A stretch of DNA of 64,000 bases from assembly GCF_016918035.1 (NCBI RefSeq), contig NZ_JAERWK010000021.1, forward strand, positions 1 through 64,000. Reading direction: 5' to 3'. The notes below the pieces were generated by a model. The model worked only from the letters and a program-made list of their open reading frames with translations. It was not told the origin of the DNA and made no database searches. This stretch comes from Nakamurella leprariae (lineage in GTDB: Bacteria; Actinomycetota; Actinomycetes; Mycobacteriales; Nakamurellaceae). Shown piece after piece: positions 52,851 through 60,710 of the stretch (position 1 is the first letter of the stretch; the number at the start of each line of letters is the position of its first letter). The position numbers and the translations under genes were made by a program.

Positions 52851-54341
52851 ATGCCTCTGCACAGCGCCGAACCGCCGGCCGCCGCGAGACCCACAGCGAC
52901 GTCCGGGTCGTCCGGGTCCGGTGTCCCGCCGTTGCCCGCCGCCGCACCGCGGGTCAACCCGATCATCGGGCTCGGCGATCCGGCCGGGGCCGCGCGGATC
53001 CGGCCACCGCACCACCGGCTGGCCGATGACCCGGTGCCGGCCGACGTCGCCTACCAGGTCGTCTCGGACGAACTCATGCGCGACGGCAACGCCCGGCTGA
53101 ACCTGGCCACCTTCGTCACCACGTGGATGGAACCCCAGGCGGCTCGGCTGATGGCGGAGTCGGCCGACAAGAACATGATCGACAAGGACGAGTACCCGCA
53201 GACCGCCGCGATCGAGCAGCGCTGCGTGGCCATCCTCGGCGACCTCTGGCACGCGCCCGACCCGCACCGTGTGGTCGGTTGCTCGACCACCGGCTCGAGC
53301 GAGGCCGGCGTGCTCGCCGGGCTGGCCCTCAAGCGGCGGTGGGCCGCCCGCCACGGCATCGGGCCGGGCGGCGGTGGGCCTGACCGGGTGCCGAACCTGG
53401 TGATGGGCGCCGACGTGCAGGTCTGCTGGGAGAAGTTCTGCCGGTACTGGGACGTCGAGCCCCGGATCGTCCCGATGGAGGGCGACCGGTTCCACCTGGA
53501 CGCCGCCACCGCGGCCGCGGCCTGCGACGCGAACACCATCGGGGTCGTCGCCGTGCTCGGCTCCACCTTCGACGGCAGCTATGAACCGGTCGCCGGGATC
53601 TGCGCCGCACTGGACGCCCTCGCCGCCGGCGGCGGCCCGGACGTCCCCGTCCACGTGGACGGAGCGTCGGGCGCCATGGTCGCCCCGTTCCTGGACCCGG
53701 AGCTGGAGTGGGACTTCCGGCTGCCCCGGGTCGCGTCGATCAACACCTCGGGCCACAAGTACGGCCTGGTCTACCCGGGAGTCGGCTGGGTGCTGTGGCG
53801 GGACACCGACGCACTCCCGCACGAGCTGGTGTTCGACGTGAACTACCTGGGTGGCAGCATGCCCACCTTCGCGCTCAACTTCTCCCGGCCCGGCTCCGAG
53901 GTGATCGCGCAGTACTACAACTTCTTCCGCCTGGGCCGGCAGGGCTACCGGCAGGTGCAGCAGGCGGCCCGGGACGTGGCGACCTCGCTGTCCGCCTCGA
54001 TCGAGCAGATGGCGCAGTTCCGGTTGCTCACCCGGGGCGACGAGCTGCCCGTCTTCGCGTTCACCACCGGCGACGACGTCCGGGGCTGGGACGTGTTCGC
54101 GGTGTCCCGGCGGCTGCGTGAGCGCGGCTGGCAGGTGCCGGCCTACACGTTCCCCGAGCACCGGGAGGACCTGGCCGTGCTCCGCGTGGTCTGCCGCAAC
54201 GGCTTCACCCGGGACCTGGCCGAGTCGTTCCTGGACGACCTGCGAGCCGTGGTGCGCGAACTGGACGCGGACGCCCGGTCGATCGGCGGCGGGGCCGCCA
54301 CCGGCGCGACGATGAGCGGGCCGAGCGCATTCCGGCACTGA
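52851..54341 (+). CDS. gadB: Glutamate decarboxylase
   Basis: The 496-residue PLP enzyme has RLNLATFVTTWMEPQA, DEYPQTAAIEQRCV, GCSTTGSSEAGVLAGLALKRRW, HVDGASGAMVAPF and the PLP lysine in NTSGHKYGLVYPGVGW. It converts glutamate to GABA and uses up a proton, supporting acid tolerance or GABA metabolism. It has a Ser/Pro-rich N-terminal extension of about 35 residues. ATG 52815 is an alternative start; neither has a clear ribosome binding site. No antiporter gene adjoins it, though an AnsP/GabP-like permease lies 19 kb away. Confidence 0.92.
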   Translation: MPLHSAEPPAAARPTATSGSSGSGVPPLPAAAPRVNPIIGLGDPAGAARIRPPHHRLADDPVPADVAYQVVSDELMRDGNARLNLATFVTTWMEPQAARLMAESADKNMIDKDEYPQTAAIEQRCVAILGDLWHAPDPHRVVGCSTTGSSEAGVLAGLALKRRWAARHGIGPGGGGPDRVPNLVMGADVQVCWEKFCRYWDVEPRIVPMEGDRFHLDAATAAAACDANTIGVVAVLGSTFDGSYEPVAGICAALDALAAGGGPDVPVHVDGASGAMVAPFLDPELEWDFRLPRVASINTSGHKYGLVYPGVGWVLWRDTDALPHELVFDVNYLGGSMPTFALNFSRPGSEVIAQYYNFFRLGRQGYRQVQQAARDVATSLSASIEQMAQFRLLTRGDELPVFAFTTGDDVRGWDVFAVSRRLRERGWQVPAYTFPEHREDLAVLRVVCRNGFTRDLAESFLDDLRAVVRELDADARSIGGGAATGATMSGPSAFRH

Positions 54342-54446
54342 TCGCCGCGGGTATCCAGGACGGTGCCGGTCCGGCATCCTGACCGGCAGGAACGGCCCAC
54401 GGGGCCGACGATCGCCCGGCGGGACGCCGGAGGAGGGTGCGGCCAC

Positions 54447-54659
54447 GTGCACGCAGGTGATCGCACGACCGAGGAGATCCGCCAGCTGCTCGTTGAGGTC
54501 CGCCGGGAGGCGGATCGGGCCTCCCCCGCCCGGCACCGGCAGCTCGTCGACGAGCTCGACGAGCTCGCCGAGTCGCTCGTCGGCCGCGGCGCCGAGGACG
54601 ATCGCGCGGTCAAGCGCGAGATCGCCGAACTGGTCCGCACGCTCGCTCCGGAGCGCTGA
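54447..54659 (+). CDS. Small charged helical protein (70 aa)
   Basis: The 70-residue protein is almost entirely charged helix: TTEEIRQLLVEVRREADRA, HRQLVDELDELAESLVGRG, VKREIAELVRTLAPER. The heptad-like spacing of Leu suggests a coiled-coil or helical hairpin. GGAGGAGGG lies 12 bases upstream of the GTG, slightly far. Function unknown. Confidence 0.55.
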   Translation: MHAGDRTTEEIRQLLVEVRREADRASPARHRQLVDELDELAESLVGRGAEDDRAVKREIAELVRTLAPER

Positions 54660-54770
54660 CGCCGCGAGCCCGCGAGCCTGCGACGCGGCGGGAGGCCCGG
54701 GACCGGATGCGCAGGTCGATCACCGCGTCGTCCCGCGATCCGGTGGCTCCTGCTCGTTACCCTGAGATCC

Positions 54771-55460
54771 ATGGGGTCCGTCCGACTTCCGGTGTTCCCG
54801 CTGGGCATGGTGCTGTTCCCCGGCACGCTGCTGCCGCTGCACGTCTTCGAGCAGCGGTACCGGCGGATGATCACCGAGCTGCTCGAGCAGCCCGAGGGAA
54901 CGCGCTGGTTCGGCATCGTCGCCATCCGGGCCGGCCGGGAGGTCGGCGACCTGGACGGGCACACCGACCTGTTCGACACCGGCTGTGTCGCCGATCTGCG
55001 CCGGGTGGTCGTCCGGCCGGACGGCCGGTTCGACATCGTGGTGGGCGGACGGTCGCGGTTCCGGCTCCGCGCGGGCACCCATGAGGTCGCCCCCGACGGG
55101 CTGCTGAGCGCGCAGGTCGACATCCGCGTCCCGGACGGCGCCGCCGGCCCGGCCGCGCACGCCCTGGTGCCCCAGGTGGTCCGACTGCTGGCCGACTACC
55201 GGGAGGCGCTCGGCCGGGCCGAGGGCGTGAGCGGCGACACCGGTCCGCATCCGCCGACCGAACCGGAAGCGCTGGCCTGGGCGGTGGCCCGGGCCCTGGT
55301 GGTCGACGTGACCGACAAGCAGCAGATGCTGGCGACCGGTACCGTCGACGAGCTGCTGCACCTGCAGGTCCGGCTGCTGCGCCGGGAGATCGGCCTGCTG
55401 CGGCACCTGGGCGCGCGGGCCGGCGTCGAGCTGCCGCGGGTGCACTACAGCGCCAACTGA
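54771..55460 (+). CDS. LON substrate-binding-domain protein
   Basis: The 229-residue protein is a free-standing LON N-terminal domain: RLPVFPLGMVLFPGTLLPLHVFEQRYRRM, GCVADLRRVVVRPDGRFDIVVGGRSRFRL and a helical C-terminus (QMLATGTVDELLHLQVRLLRREI). It lacks the AAA+ and protease parts of Lon. Such stand-alone proteins are common in actinobacteria; a role in protein quality control is inferred from the domain only. It lies 60 bases upstream of the Kiwa-like pair, same strand. Confidence 0.88.
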   Translation: MGSVRLPVFPLGMVLFPGTLLPLHVFEQRYRRMITELLEQPEGTRWFGIVAIRAGREVGDLDGHTDLFDTGCVADLRRVVVRPDGRFDIVVGGRSRFRLRAGTHEVAPDGLLSAQVDIRVPDGAAGPAAHALVPQVVRLLADYREALGRAEGVSGDTGPHPPTEPEALAWAVARALVVDVTDKQQMLATGTVDELLHLQVRLLRREIGLLRHLGARAGVELPRVHYSAN

Positions 55461-55520
55461 CCCGGCCGGGGCTGGTCCGGACCGGGCCGGCTGTCGGGGG
55501 TGCCGCCTACCGTTCCCGGT

Positions 55521-56081
55521 GTGCGACGAGCCGCCTTCCGCCCCTCCTTGGCCGTCCGCCTGCTGATGCTGGCGGCGGCCTACGCCCCCCTGCTCCTGCT
55601 CCTGGCCATCCTCGACTCGTTCCAGCAGCCGGTGGTGCGGTGGGCGATGGCCGCGGTGTGCGTGGCCGGGGTGGGGTTCACGGTGCTGTTCATCTTCGTG
55701 GTCATCCCCCGTCGCAACGCCACCCCGGAGCAGGTCTACGAGGCCAAGCCGCGCGAAGGTGAGGCATTGCGGTTCTTCGCCACCTACGTGGTGCCGTTCT
55801 TCGTCAGCGAGACCGCGCCGCCGACCCACCGCTGGGCACTGGCCGTGTATCTGGTGCTGATCGCGGCGCTGTACCTGCGCAACGACCTGTACTTCGCCAA
55901 CCCGCTGCTCGCCCTGCTCGGCTTCCGGGTCTTCGAGCTGACCCGACGCGACCGCGGGATGGTGCTGGTGCTGAGCCGGGCGTGGCACCTGGCGCCGGGC
56001 CAGGTGATCGACCTGGTGCTCCTCGGCGGCTGGATCGCCGTCCAACGACCCACCCGCCGCATCACCCGGGAGGCAGCATGA
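55521..56081 (+). CDS. kwaA: KwaA-like four-helix membrane protein (Kiwa system)
   Basis: The 186-residue protein has four predicted membrane helices (LLMLAAAYAPLLLLLAIL, MAAVCVAGVGFTVLFIFVV, WALAVYLVLIAALYL, VIDLVLLGGWIAV) and the landmarks ATYVVPFFVS and YFANPLLALLGFRVFEL. The ATG of the DUF4868 gene overlaps its stop codon. Size, topology, order and the 'TYxxPF...NPLLxLxGxR' pattern fit KwaA, the membrane component of the Kiwa anti-phage system. KwaA works with KwaB at the inner membrane, where it senses infection. The match is from memory of the family. Confidence 0.62.
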   Translation: MRRAAFRPSLAVRLLMLAAAYAPLLLLLAILDSFQQPVVRWAMAAVCVAGVGFTVLFIFVVIPRRNATPEQVYEAKPREGEALRFFATYVVPFFVSETAPPTHRWALAVYLVLIAALYLRNDLYFANPLLALLGFRVFELTRRDRGMVLVLSRAWHLAPGQVIDLVLLGGWIAVQRPTRRITREAA

Positions 56082-57151
56082 CCGACCTGGTCGCGTCCAC
56101 GCCGGACGCACCGAGCCGACCGACCGCGCCGATCCCGGAGTCGTCCGACGCGCGCACCCCGCCCGCGGCCCGACTCCCCGACGTGCCCTCCGAGGACCTG
56201 GCCGCGGACCGGCTGCAGGCCGCCCTGGCCGAGCTGACCGGACCGGACGCCGATCGCCTGGCGGTGACCCTGCTGCTGGTCACCGACCACCGGACCGCGG
56301 ATCCCCGGGTGTTCGAGGCTCCGATCGACGCCCAGTTCGCCGCGCAGTTGCGGGAGGTGGTCATCGAGACCGGCGCCGACGCGGCCGGCGCCGAGCTGGT
56401 GCCGGCCCGACCGGGGTTCGCGCCGTCCGGCGGACAGTGGGTGTTCGCCCCGCTCGATCCGGCGGTGGCGGCGCTGGACGAACGCACCCGGGCGGACAGC
56501 ACGGCCCAGTACGACCGGAACCTGGAGTTCGGCCGGCGCAACCTGCTGGTGGTCCGCATCCGGTCCGCCTCGGGGGCCGACATCGCCCGGCTCTACCAGG
56601 GTTTCGCACCCGAGCAGGCGCTCACCTCGTCGCGCCGGCTGGTCGCCTTCTGGTCGGGTGAGCGGTTCGACGGGTTGACCGGCGACCCGCTGATCGTCGA
56701 CCGGTCGTTCCGGGTCATGGTCACCGGGGGCACCGCGCTGATGTCGTCGGCCACCGCCTACGAGCGGCTGTTCGGCGCACTCGAGCAGCTCCGGGCCAGC
56801 GCGGCGGCGGTCTACGAGGCCACCTTCGCCCGCCTGCCCATCATCGGCGCCGAGGCGCTGCAGGCGGCATGCCTGTCCGACCTGAACATGATGCGCAAAC
56901 TCACCAGCATCGGCGCCAAGCTGGCCGAACCGCGGTTCGCCGACGCGATGCGGATCGAGCGGATCCTGGTCTTCCTGCACGCCAATCCACACATCGACGT
57001 CCTGGTCGACCGGACCGGGCCGGCTCCGCGGCTGGTCTTCGACCCCGGGGCGCAGCAGCGGTGGTCACTGCTCAAGCTGCTCGACGACGACTACCTTCAC
57101 TCGCGGCTGACCGACACCGACTACGAGGCCAATTCCAAGACGGCGCTGTGA
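56078..57151 (+). CDS. kwaB: KwaB-like DUF4868 protein (Kiwa system)
   Basis: The 357-residue soluble protein starts with a disordered Pro/Ser-rich 40 residues. A variable domain follows, then the DUF4868-like C-terminal region: VTGGTALMSSATAYERLFG, LSDLNMMRKLTSIGAKL, and the end LLKLLDDDYLHSRLTD with YEANSK. KwaB is the cytosolic effector subunit of Kiwa and works with the membrane protein KwaA. GGGAGGCAGC precedes the ATG, which overlaps the kwaA stop (ATGA), so both are made from one mRNA. It is about 40 residues longer than the E. coli protein, mainly at the N-terminus. Confidence 0.7.
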   Translation: MTDLVASTPDAPSRPTAPIPESSDARTPPAARLPDVPSEDLAADRLQAALAELTGPDADRLAVTLLLVTDHRTADPRVFEAPIDAQFAAQLREVVIETGADAAGAELVPARPGFAPSGGQWVFAPLDPAVAALDERTRADSTAQYDRNLEFGRRNLLVVRIRSASGADIARLYQGFAPEQALTSSRRLVAFWSGERFDGLTGDPLIVDRSFRVMVTGGTALMSSATAYERLFGALEQLRASAAAVYEATFARLPIIGAEALQAACLSDLNMMRKLTSIGAKLAEPRFADAMRIERILVFLHANPHIDVLVDRTGPAPRLVFDPGAQQRWSLLKLLDDDYLHSRLTDTDYEANSKTAL

Positions 57152-57157
57152 GACAGG

Positions 57158-58213
57158 TCAGCCCTCGCCGGGTGGGGCCGAGCCGTCGGTCGCGGCCCGC
57201 CGGGCGCGGGCGCGGCGCTTGCCCTCGTGCATCGCCTGCACCCGGGCGACCGGGATGGCCCGGCCCTCGGTGACCACCTCGTCCGGGATCCGCTGCGGCG
57301 CCGGCATCAGCTCGGCCCACGGGTCCCCGCCGTGCGCGGCGACCCGGGCCGGGGCGGTCGCGACGGTGAAGTCGGCCGGGGTGATGCCGTCCAGCTCGGA
57401 CCACGACACCGGGAACGACACCGGCAGCCCCGGGCGGCCCCGCGGGCTGTAGACGGCGGCGACGGTCGCCCCGCCGGACCGGGTCGCGTCGATGAAGACC
57501 TTGCCGTGCCGTTCGGTCAGGACGTAGGCGGTGGTGCACGCCTCCGGATCGATCCGCTCGGTGCGAACGGCCAGGGCCCGGGTCGCGGCCGCCGCAGCCT
57601 CGGCGTCGAGGGTGCCGTCGAGCGGGACCACCACGTGCACCCCGGAGGAGCCGCTCGTCTTCACCGCGGCGGCCAGCCCCACCTCGTCCAGCGCGGCGTG
57701 CACGGCGTGCGCCGCCCGCACCACCGCGGCGAACGGCGCACCGCCCGGCGGGTCCAGATCGAGCACCAGTTGGTCGGGCGTGGGCGGCCAGCCGGCGTCC
57801 GGCACGGCTGCGGTCGCCGGTTCGTCCACCCGGTACAGCGGCACGTGGTACTCGATGGCCCGCTGGTTGGCCAGCCAGCGCAGGGTGCTGCGGTCCTGGC
57901 AGAGCGGGAACCGGATCTCCCGGCGGGACGCCTGCGCCCACTGGGCGTGGGTGACGATCCAGGCCGGGGCCGACGCCGGGGTGTTCTTCTGCATGAACGG
58001 CGGCTGCCCCGGACGGGCCCGGATCACCGACAGCGGCCGGTCCCGCAGCACCGGCAGCAGCACGTCGGCCACCGCGTCGAGGTAGTCGACGAGCCCGCCC
58101 TTGGTCACGTCCGCACCGTCGAACAGCGGCGCGTCCAGGCTGGTGAGCGGGACCTGGTCGGGATCGGGCACGGTGGTGCCCGACGTCCCGGGTGCATCGC
58201 GGCGGCCGGCCAT
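57158..58213 (-). CDS. Stand-alone LigD-type polymerase (primase) domain protein
   Basis: The 351-residue protein resembles the polymerase domain of DNA ligase D: KGGLVDYLDAVADVLLPVLRDRPLSVIR, QKNTPASAPAW, REIRFPLCQD, the catalytic aspartates in LVLDLDPP, KTSGSSGVHVVVPL (His and Lys contacts) and HGKVFIDATRSG. In mycobacteria related polymerases add ribonucleotides and fill gaps during Ku-dependent end joining. No ligase or nuclease domain is fused and no ku gene is in view. ATG 58213 is the likely start though no ribosome binding site is evident. Converges on kwaB, six bases apart. Confidence 0.85.
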   Translation of the reverse strand: MAGRRDAPGTSGTTVPDPDQVPLTSLDAPLFDGADVTKGGLVDYLDAVADVLLPVLRDRPLSVIRARPGQPPFMQKNTPASAPAWIVTHAQWAQASRREIRFPLCQDRSTLRWLANQRAIEYHVPLYRVDEPATAAVPDAGWPPTPDQLVLDLDPPGGAPFAAVVRAAHAVHAALDEVGLAAAVKTSGSSGVHVVVPLDGTLDAEAAAAATRALAVRTERIDPEACTTAYVLTERHGKVFIDATRSGGATVAAVYSPRGRPGLPVSFPVSWSELDGITPADFTVATAPARVAAHGGDPWAELMPAPQRIPDEVVTEGRAIPVARVQAMHEGKRRARARRAATDGSAPPGEG

Positions 58214-58221
58214 GGTGGGAG

Positions 58222-58743
58222 TCAGTTGAGCGTCGGGCCGAGGGGCGCCCGCCGCCACCGGTGCAGCGCGATCCGGTCGGCCGCGTCCAGCCCACTGACG
58301 ACCACCGGGACGCCGGTGCCGGCGACCCGACGGTCGACCTCGGCCAGCCAGCGCAACGCCTCGTCCGACCAGGTGGCGACCGGCGCCACGTCGATCAGCA
58401 TCCGGCGCACCCCCGGGAGGTCCAGCCGGCGCATCGCCGTCTCCCACGGTCCTCGGACCGCGTCGATCCGCGTCGCGTCGCCGCGCAGCACGACGGTGAC
58501 GGTGCCGTCCCGGACCTCGACGTCGGCGCTGGCACCGGACCCGGCAGCACCTCCGGGCAGGCCGTCGGTGGCGTCCGCAGGCAGGGTGCGGCCCGCATCG
58601 TCGACGGTGTCGTCGGACGGTCCGTCGGCCGGCGACCGGTCCGGACCCGGAGCCGCGGCCGGGAGATCGAAGAGCATGAGCGCCGGCTCCGCGTCGGCCG
58701 GGGTGCGCTGCGCCGTCCGGACCGATGACCGACCGACGTCCAC
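58222..58743 (-). CDS. STAS-domain-like protein
   Basis: The 173-residue protein has a low-complexity Asp/Pro/Ala-rich first half and a C-terminal alpha/beta domain resembling STAS (VTVVLRGDATRIDAVRGPW, RRMLIDVAPVATWSDEALRWL, VPVVVSGLDAADRIAL). STAS proteins act as anti-anti-sigma factors or sensory adapters, but the usual phosphorylatable Ser is not obvious here. GAGGAG six bases before GTG 58743 sets the start. It lies eight bases upstream of the LigD-type polymerase gene on the same strand. Confidence 0.6.
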   Translation of the reverse strand: MDVGRSSVRTAQRTPADAEPALMLFDLPAAAPGPDRSPADGPSDDTVDDAGRTLPADATDGLPGGAAGSGASADVEVRDGTVTVVLRGDATRIDAVRGPWETAMRRLDLPGVRRMLIDVAPVATWSDEALRWLAEVDRRVAGTGVPVVVSGLDAADRIALHRWRRAPLGPTLN

Positions 58744-58877
58744 CCAGCGCTCCTCACCGTGCGTCGTTCCCTGCCCGGGGCGGCGCCGCCCGGGCGAGCC
58801 GGACGGTACCTGCGGCCACCGACAGCAGCAACCGACCCGCACCGGCCGGGAACGGGCGCGGCGCAGGAACGGCCACA

Positions 58878-58906
58878 GCCCCGGCCGGAGGTCGTCCGGT
58901 CGGGGC
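58878..58906 (-). terminator. Hairpin downstream of the pit operon
   Basis: GCCCCGGCCGGA pairs with TCCGGTCGGGGC (one G-U pair) around a five-base loop, 49 bases beyond the last gene of the phosphate-transporter operon. Confidence 0.65.
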
Positions 58907-58955
58907 CGTGGTCATCGCGGGCAGCCGGTCACGGGCGAACCGCGGCCGGCAGGGT

Positions 58956-59189
58956 TCACTGGTGGAAGTACGGGATGATCAGCCACAGGCCGAACAGCAC
59001 GATGAGCGCGCAGACACCCATGCAGAGCGCGGAGGCGAATCTGGCGGCGCCTCCGCGCTGGCCGGCGGCGACGCGGCCGTCGGCCACGTTGGCCGCGCCC
59101 ACGCCGATGGCGTAGATCCCGACGACGACCACGGTGACCGCGATCGTGACGATGGCGACGACGCCCAGGGCGCCCCAGTCGATGGTCAT
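58956..59189 (-). CDS. Small two-helix membrane protein linked to the Pit transporter
   Basis: The 77-residue protein has two membrane helices (ALGVVAIVTIAVTVVVVGIYAIGVG and FASALCMGVCALIVLFGLWLII). Between them is a short basic loop (RVAAGQRGG). GCGAGAGGAACCGTC precedes the ATG. It is 25 bp downstream of the phosphate-transporter gene, and similar small proteins are found in that position in other actinobacteria, so a helper role in phosphate transport is inferred. Confidence 0.72.
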   Translation of the reverse strand: MTIDWGALGVVAIVTIAVTVVVVGIYAIGVGAANVADGRVAAGQRGGAARFASALCMGVCALIVLFGLWLIIPYFHQ

Positions 59190-59214
59190 GACGGTTCCTC
59201 TCGCTGGGCTCGGC

Positions 59215-60354
59215 TCAGACGCCGGCCGGCACCTCGGGCCTGGCGGAGAGGGTGACGTCGCGACCCTCGTTGACGTTGTCGGCCGAGACCGAGTTGCGGC
59301 GGGCGACCTGCCAGATGCCGAGGACGGCAGCCGCCAGGACGGCGATGACGACGACGGTGCCGAAGACGCCGGTGTCGGCCACGAACGCGGCAGCCGCGCC
59401 GACCAGCGCGGCGGCCGGCAGGGTGAGCAGCCAGGCGTAGACCATCTTGCGGGCGGTGCTCCAGCGGACCTCGGCCATCTTCCGACCGAAGCCGGAGCCG
59501 ACGATCGACCCGGAGCAGACCTGGGTGGTGGACAGCGCGAAGCCCAGGTGCGAGGACGCGAGGATCGCCGTGGTGGACGCGGTCTCGGCGGCGAAGCCCT
59601 GCGGCGCCTGGATGTCGACCAGGCCGCGGCCCATGGTCCGCATGATCCGCCAGCCACCGGAGTAGGTGCCCAGACCGATGCACAGGCCGGCGGCCAGGAT
59701 GACCCACAGCTGCGGGTCGGTGCCCGAGGCCTGGTAGCCGGCGGTGATGAGCACCAGGGTGATGACGCCCATGGTCTTCTGGCCGTCGGAGGTGCCGTGG
59801 GCCAGGGCGACCAGCGAGGCGGAGACGGTCTGGCCGTGTCGGAAGCCGGCCTCGGTCCGCTCGTTCTCCCGGTGGGCGGCGATCTTGTAGGCGATGAAGG
59901 TGGCGCCCGCCGCGGCCAGGCCGGCCACCACCGGGGCGACCAGCGCCGGCAGCAGCACCTTGGACACCACCGTGCCGAAGTGCACCCCGGAGAGTCCGGC
60001 GCCGACCAGGACGGCGCCGATGAGGCCGCCGAACAGGGCGTGCGAGGAGCTGGACGGCAGACCGAGCAGCCAGGTCAGCAGGTTCCAGATGATGGCCCCG
60101 ACCAACCCGGCGAAGACCATGAGCGGCGTCACCACCGAGTCCTCGACGATGCCGCCGGAGATGGTGGCCGCCACCTCGGTGGACAGGAAGGCGCCGGCGA
60201 CGTTCAGCACCGCGGCGATCAACACGGCGACCTTGGGCTTGAGCGCACCGGTGGCGACCGAGGTGGCCATGGCGTTGGCGCTGTCGTGGAAGCCGTTGGT
60301 GAAGTCGAAGAACAGCGCAGTGACGATCACGAGGATCACCAGGAAGAGCGTCAT
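59215..60354 (-). CDS. pit: Inorganic phosphate transporter (Pit family)
   Basis: The 379-residue protein has about ten membrane helices and the two inverted Pit signatures: FDFTNGFHDSANAMATSVATGAL near the N-terminus and VALAHGTSDGQKTMGVITLVL in the second half. GLPSSSSHALFGGLIGA is also typical. It imports phosphate, usually as a metal-phosphate complex, with protons. The start is ATG 60354 (GTG 60360 possible). A PHO-box-like direct repeat and a -10 lie upstream, so phosphate starvation may induce it. Confidence 0.92.
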   Translation of the reverse strand: MTLFLVILVIVTALFFDFTNGFHDSANAMATSVATGALKPKVAVLIAAVLNVAGAFLSTEVAATISGGIVEDSVVTPLMVFAGLVGAIIWNLLTWLLGLPSSSSHALFGGLIGAVLVGAGLSGVHFGTVVSKVLLPALVAPVVAGLAAAGATFIAYKIAAHRENERTEAGFRHGQTVSASLVALAHGTSDGQKTMGVITLVLITAGYQASGTDPQLWVILAAGLCIGLGTYSGGWRIMRTMGRGLVDIQAPQGFAAETASTTAILASSHLGFALSTTQVCSGSIVGSGFGRKMAEVRWSTARKMVYAWLLTLPAAALVGAAAAFVADTGVFGTVVVIAVLAAAVLGIWQVARRNSVSADNVNEGRDVTLSARPEVPAGV

Positions 60355-60498
60355 GTCCACGGGACGAGGACCCCTTGTGAGCAGCGGACGACACCGGTCC
60401 CCGACGGACCGGTGCTGATCGAGGAACGCTCCGGGAGACGACGGCACAGCCCCCGTTGGCCCACTGCTGCTCAGTCGTTGCGACCCGGTAACACACTG

Positions 60499-60542
60499 AG
60501 AGTAGGGGCGCAGGCCCGCCGCGTCATGAACGAGAGACGAAC
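60499..60542 (-). promoter_or_regulatory. PHO-box-like promoter of pit
   Basis: On the minus strand GTTCGTCTCTC and GTTCATGACGC are 11-base direct repeats (60542-60532 and 60531-60521), like PhoP half-sites. TACTCT (60504-60499) forms a -10, placing the second repeat over the -35, as expected for a PhoP-activated promoter. Confidence 0.6.
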
Positions 60543-60710
60543 ACCACGTGACGGTCCGAGCGGTCGCTCAGGGCGTGCGGGTGATCGGGGGCCCGACCGC
60601 CGCGTGGCAGTGCCTCGTACAGCGAACGGAGTGCACCCGCGCTGGTCCGTCCGGGCACGTCGGGCTCGTCCGGCCCCGTTCGCGCCCCCGCTCGATGGAC
60701 CGGTCGGGGA

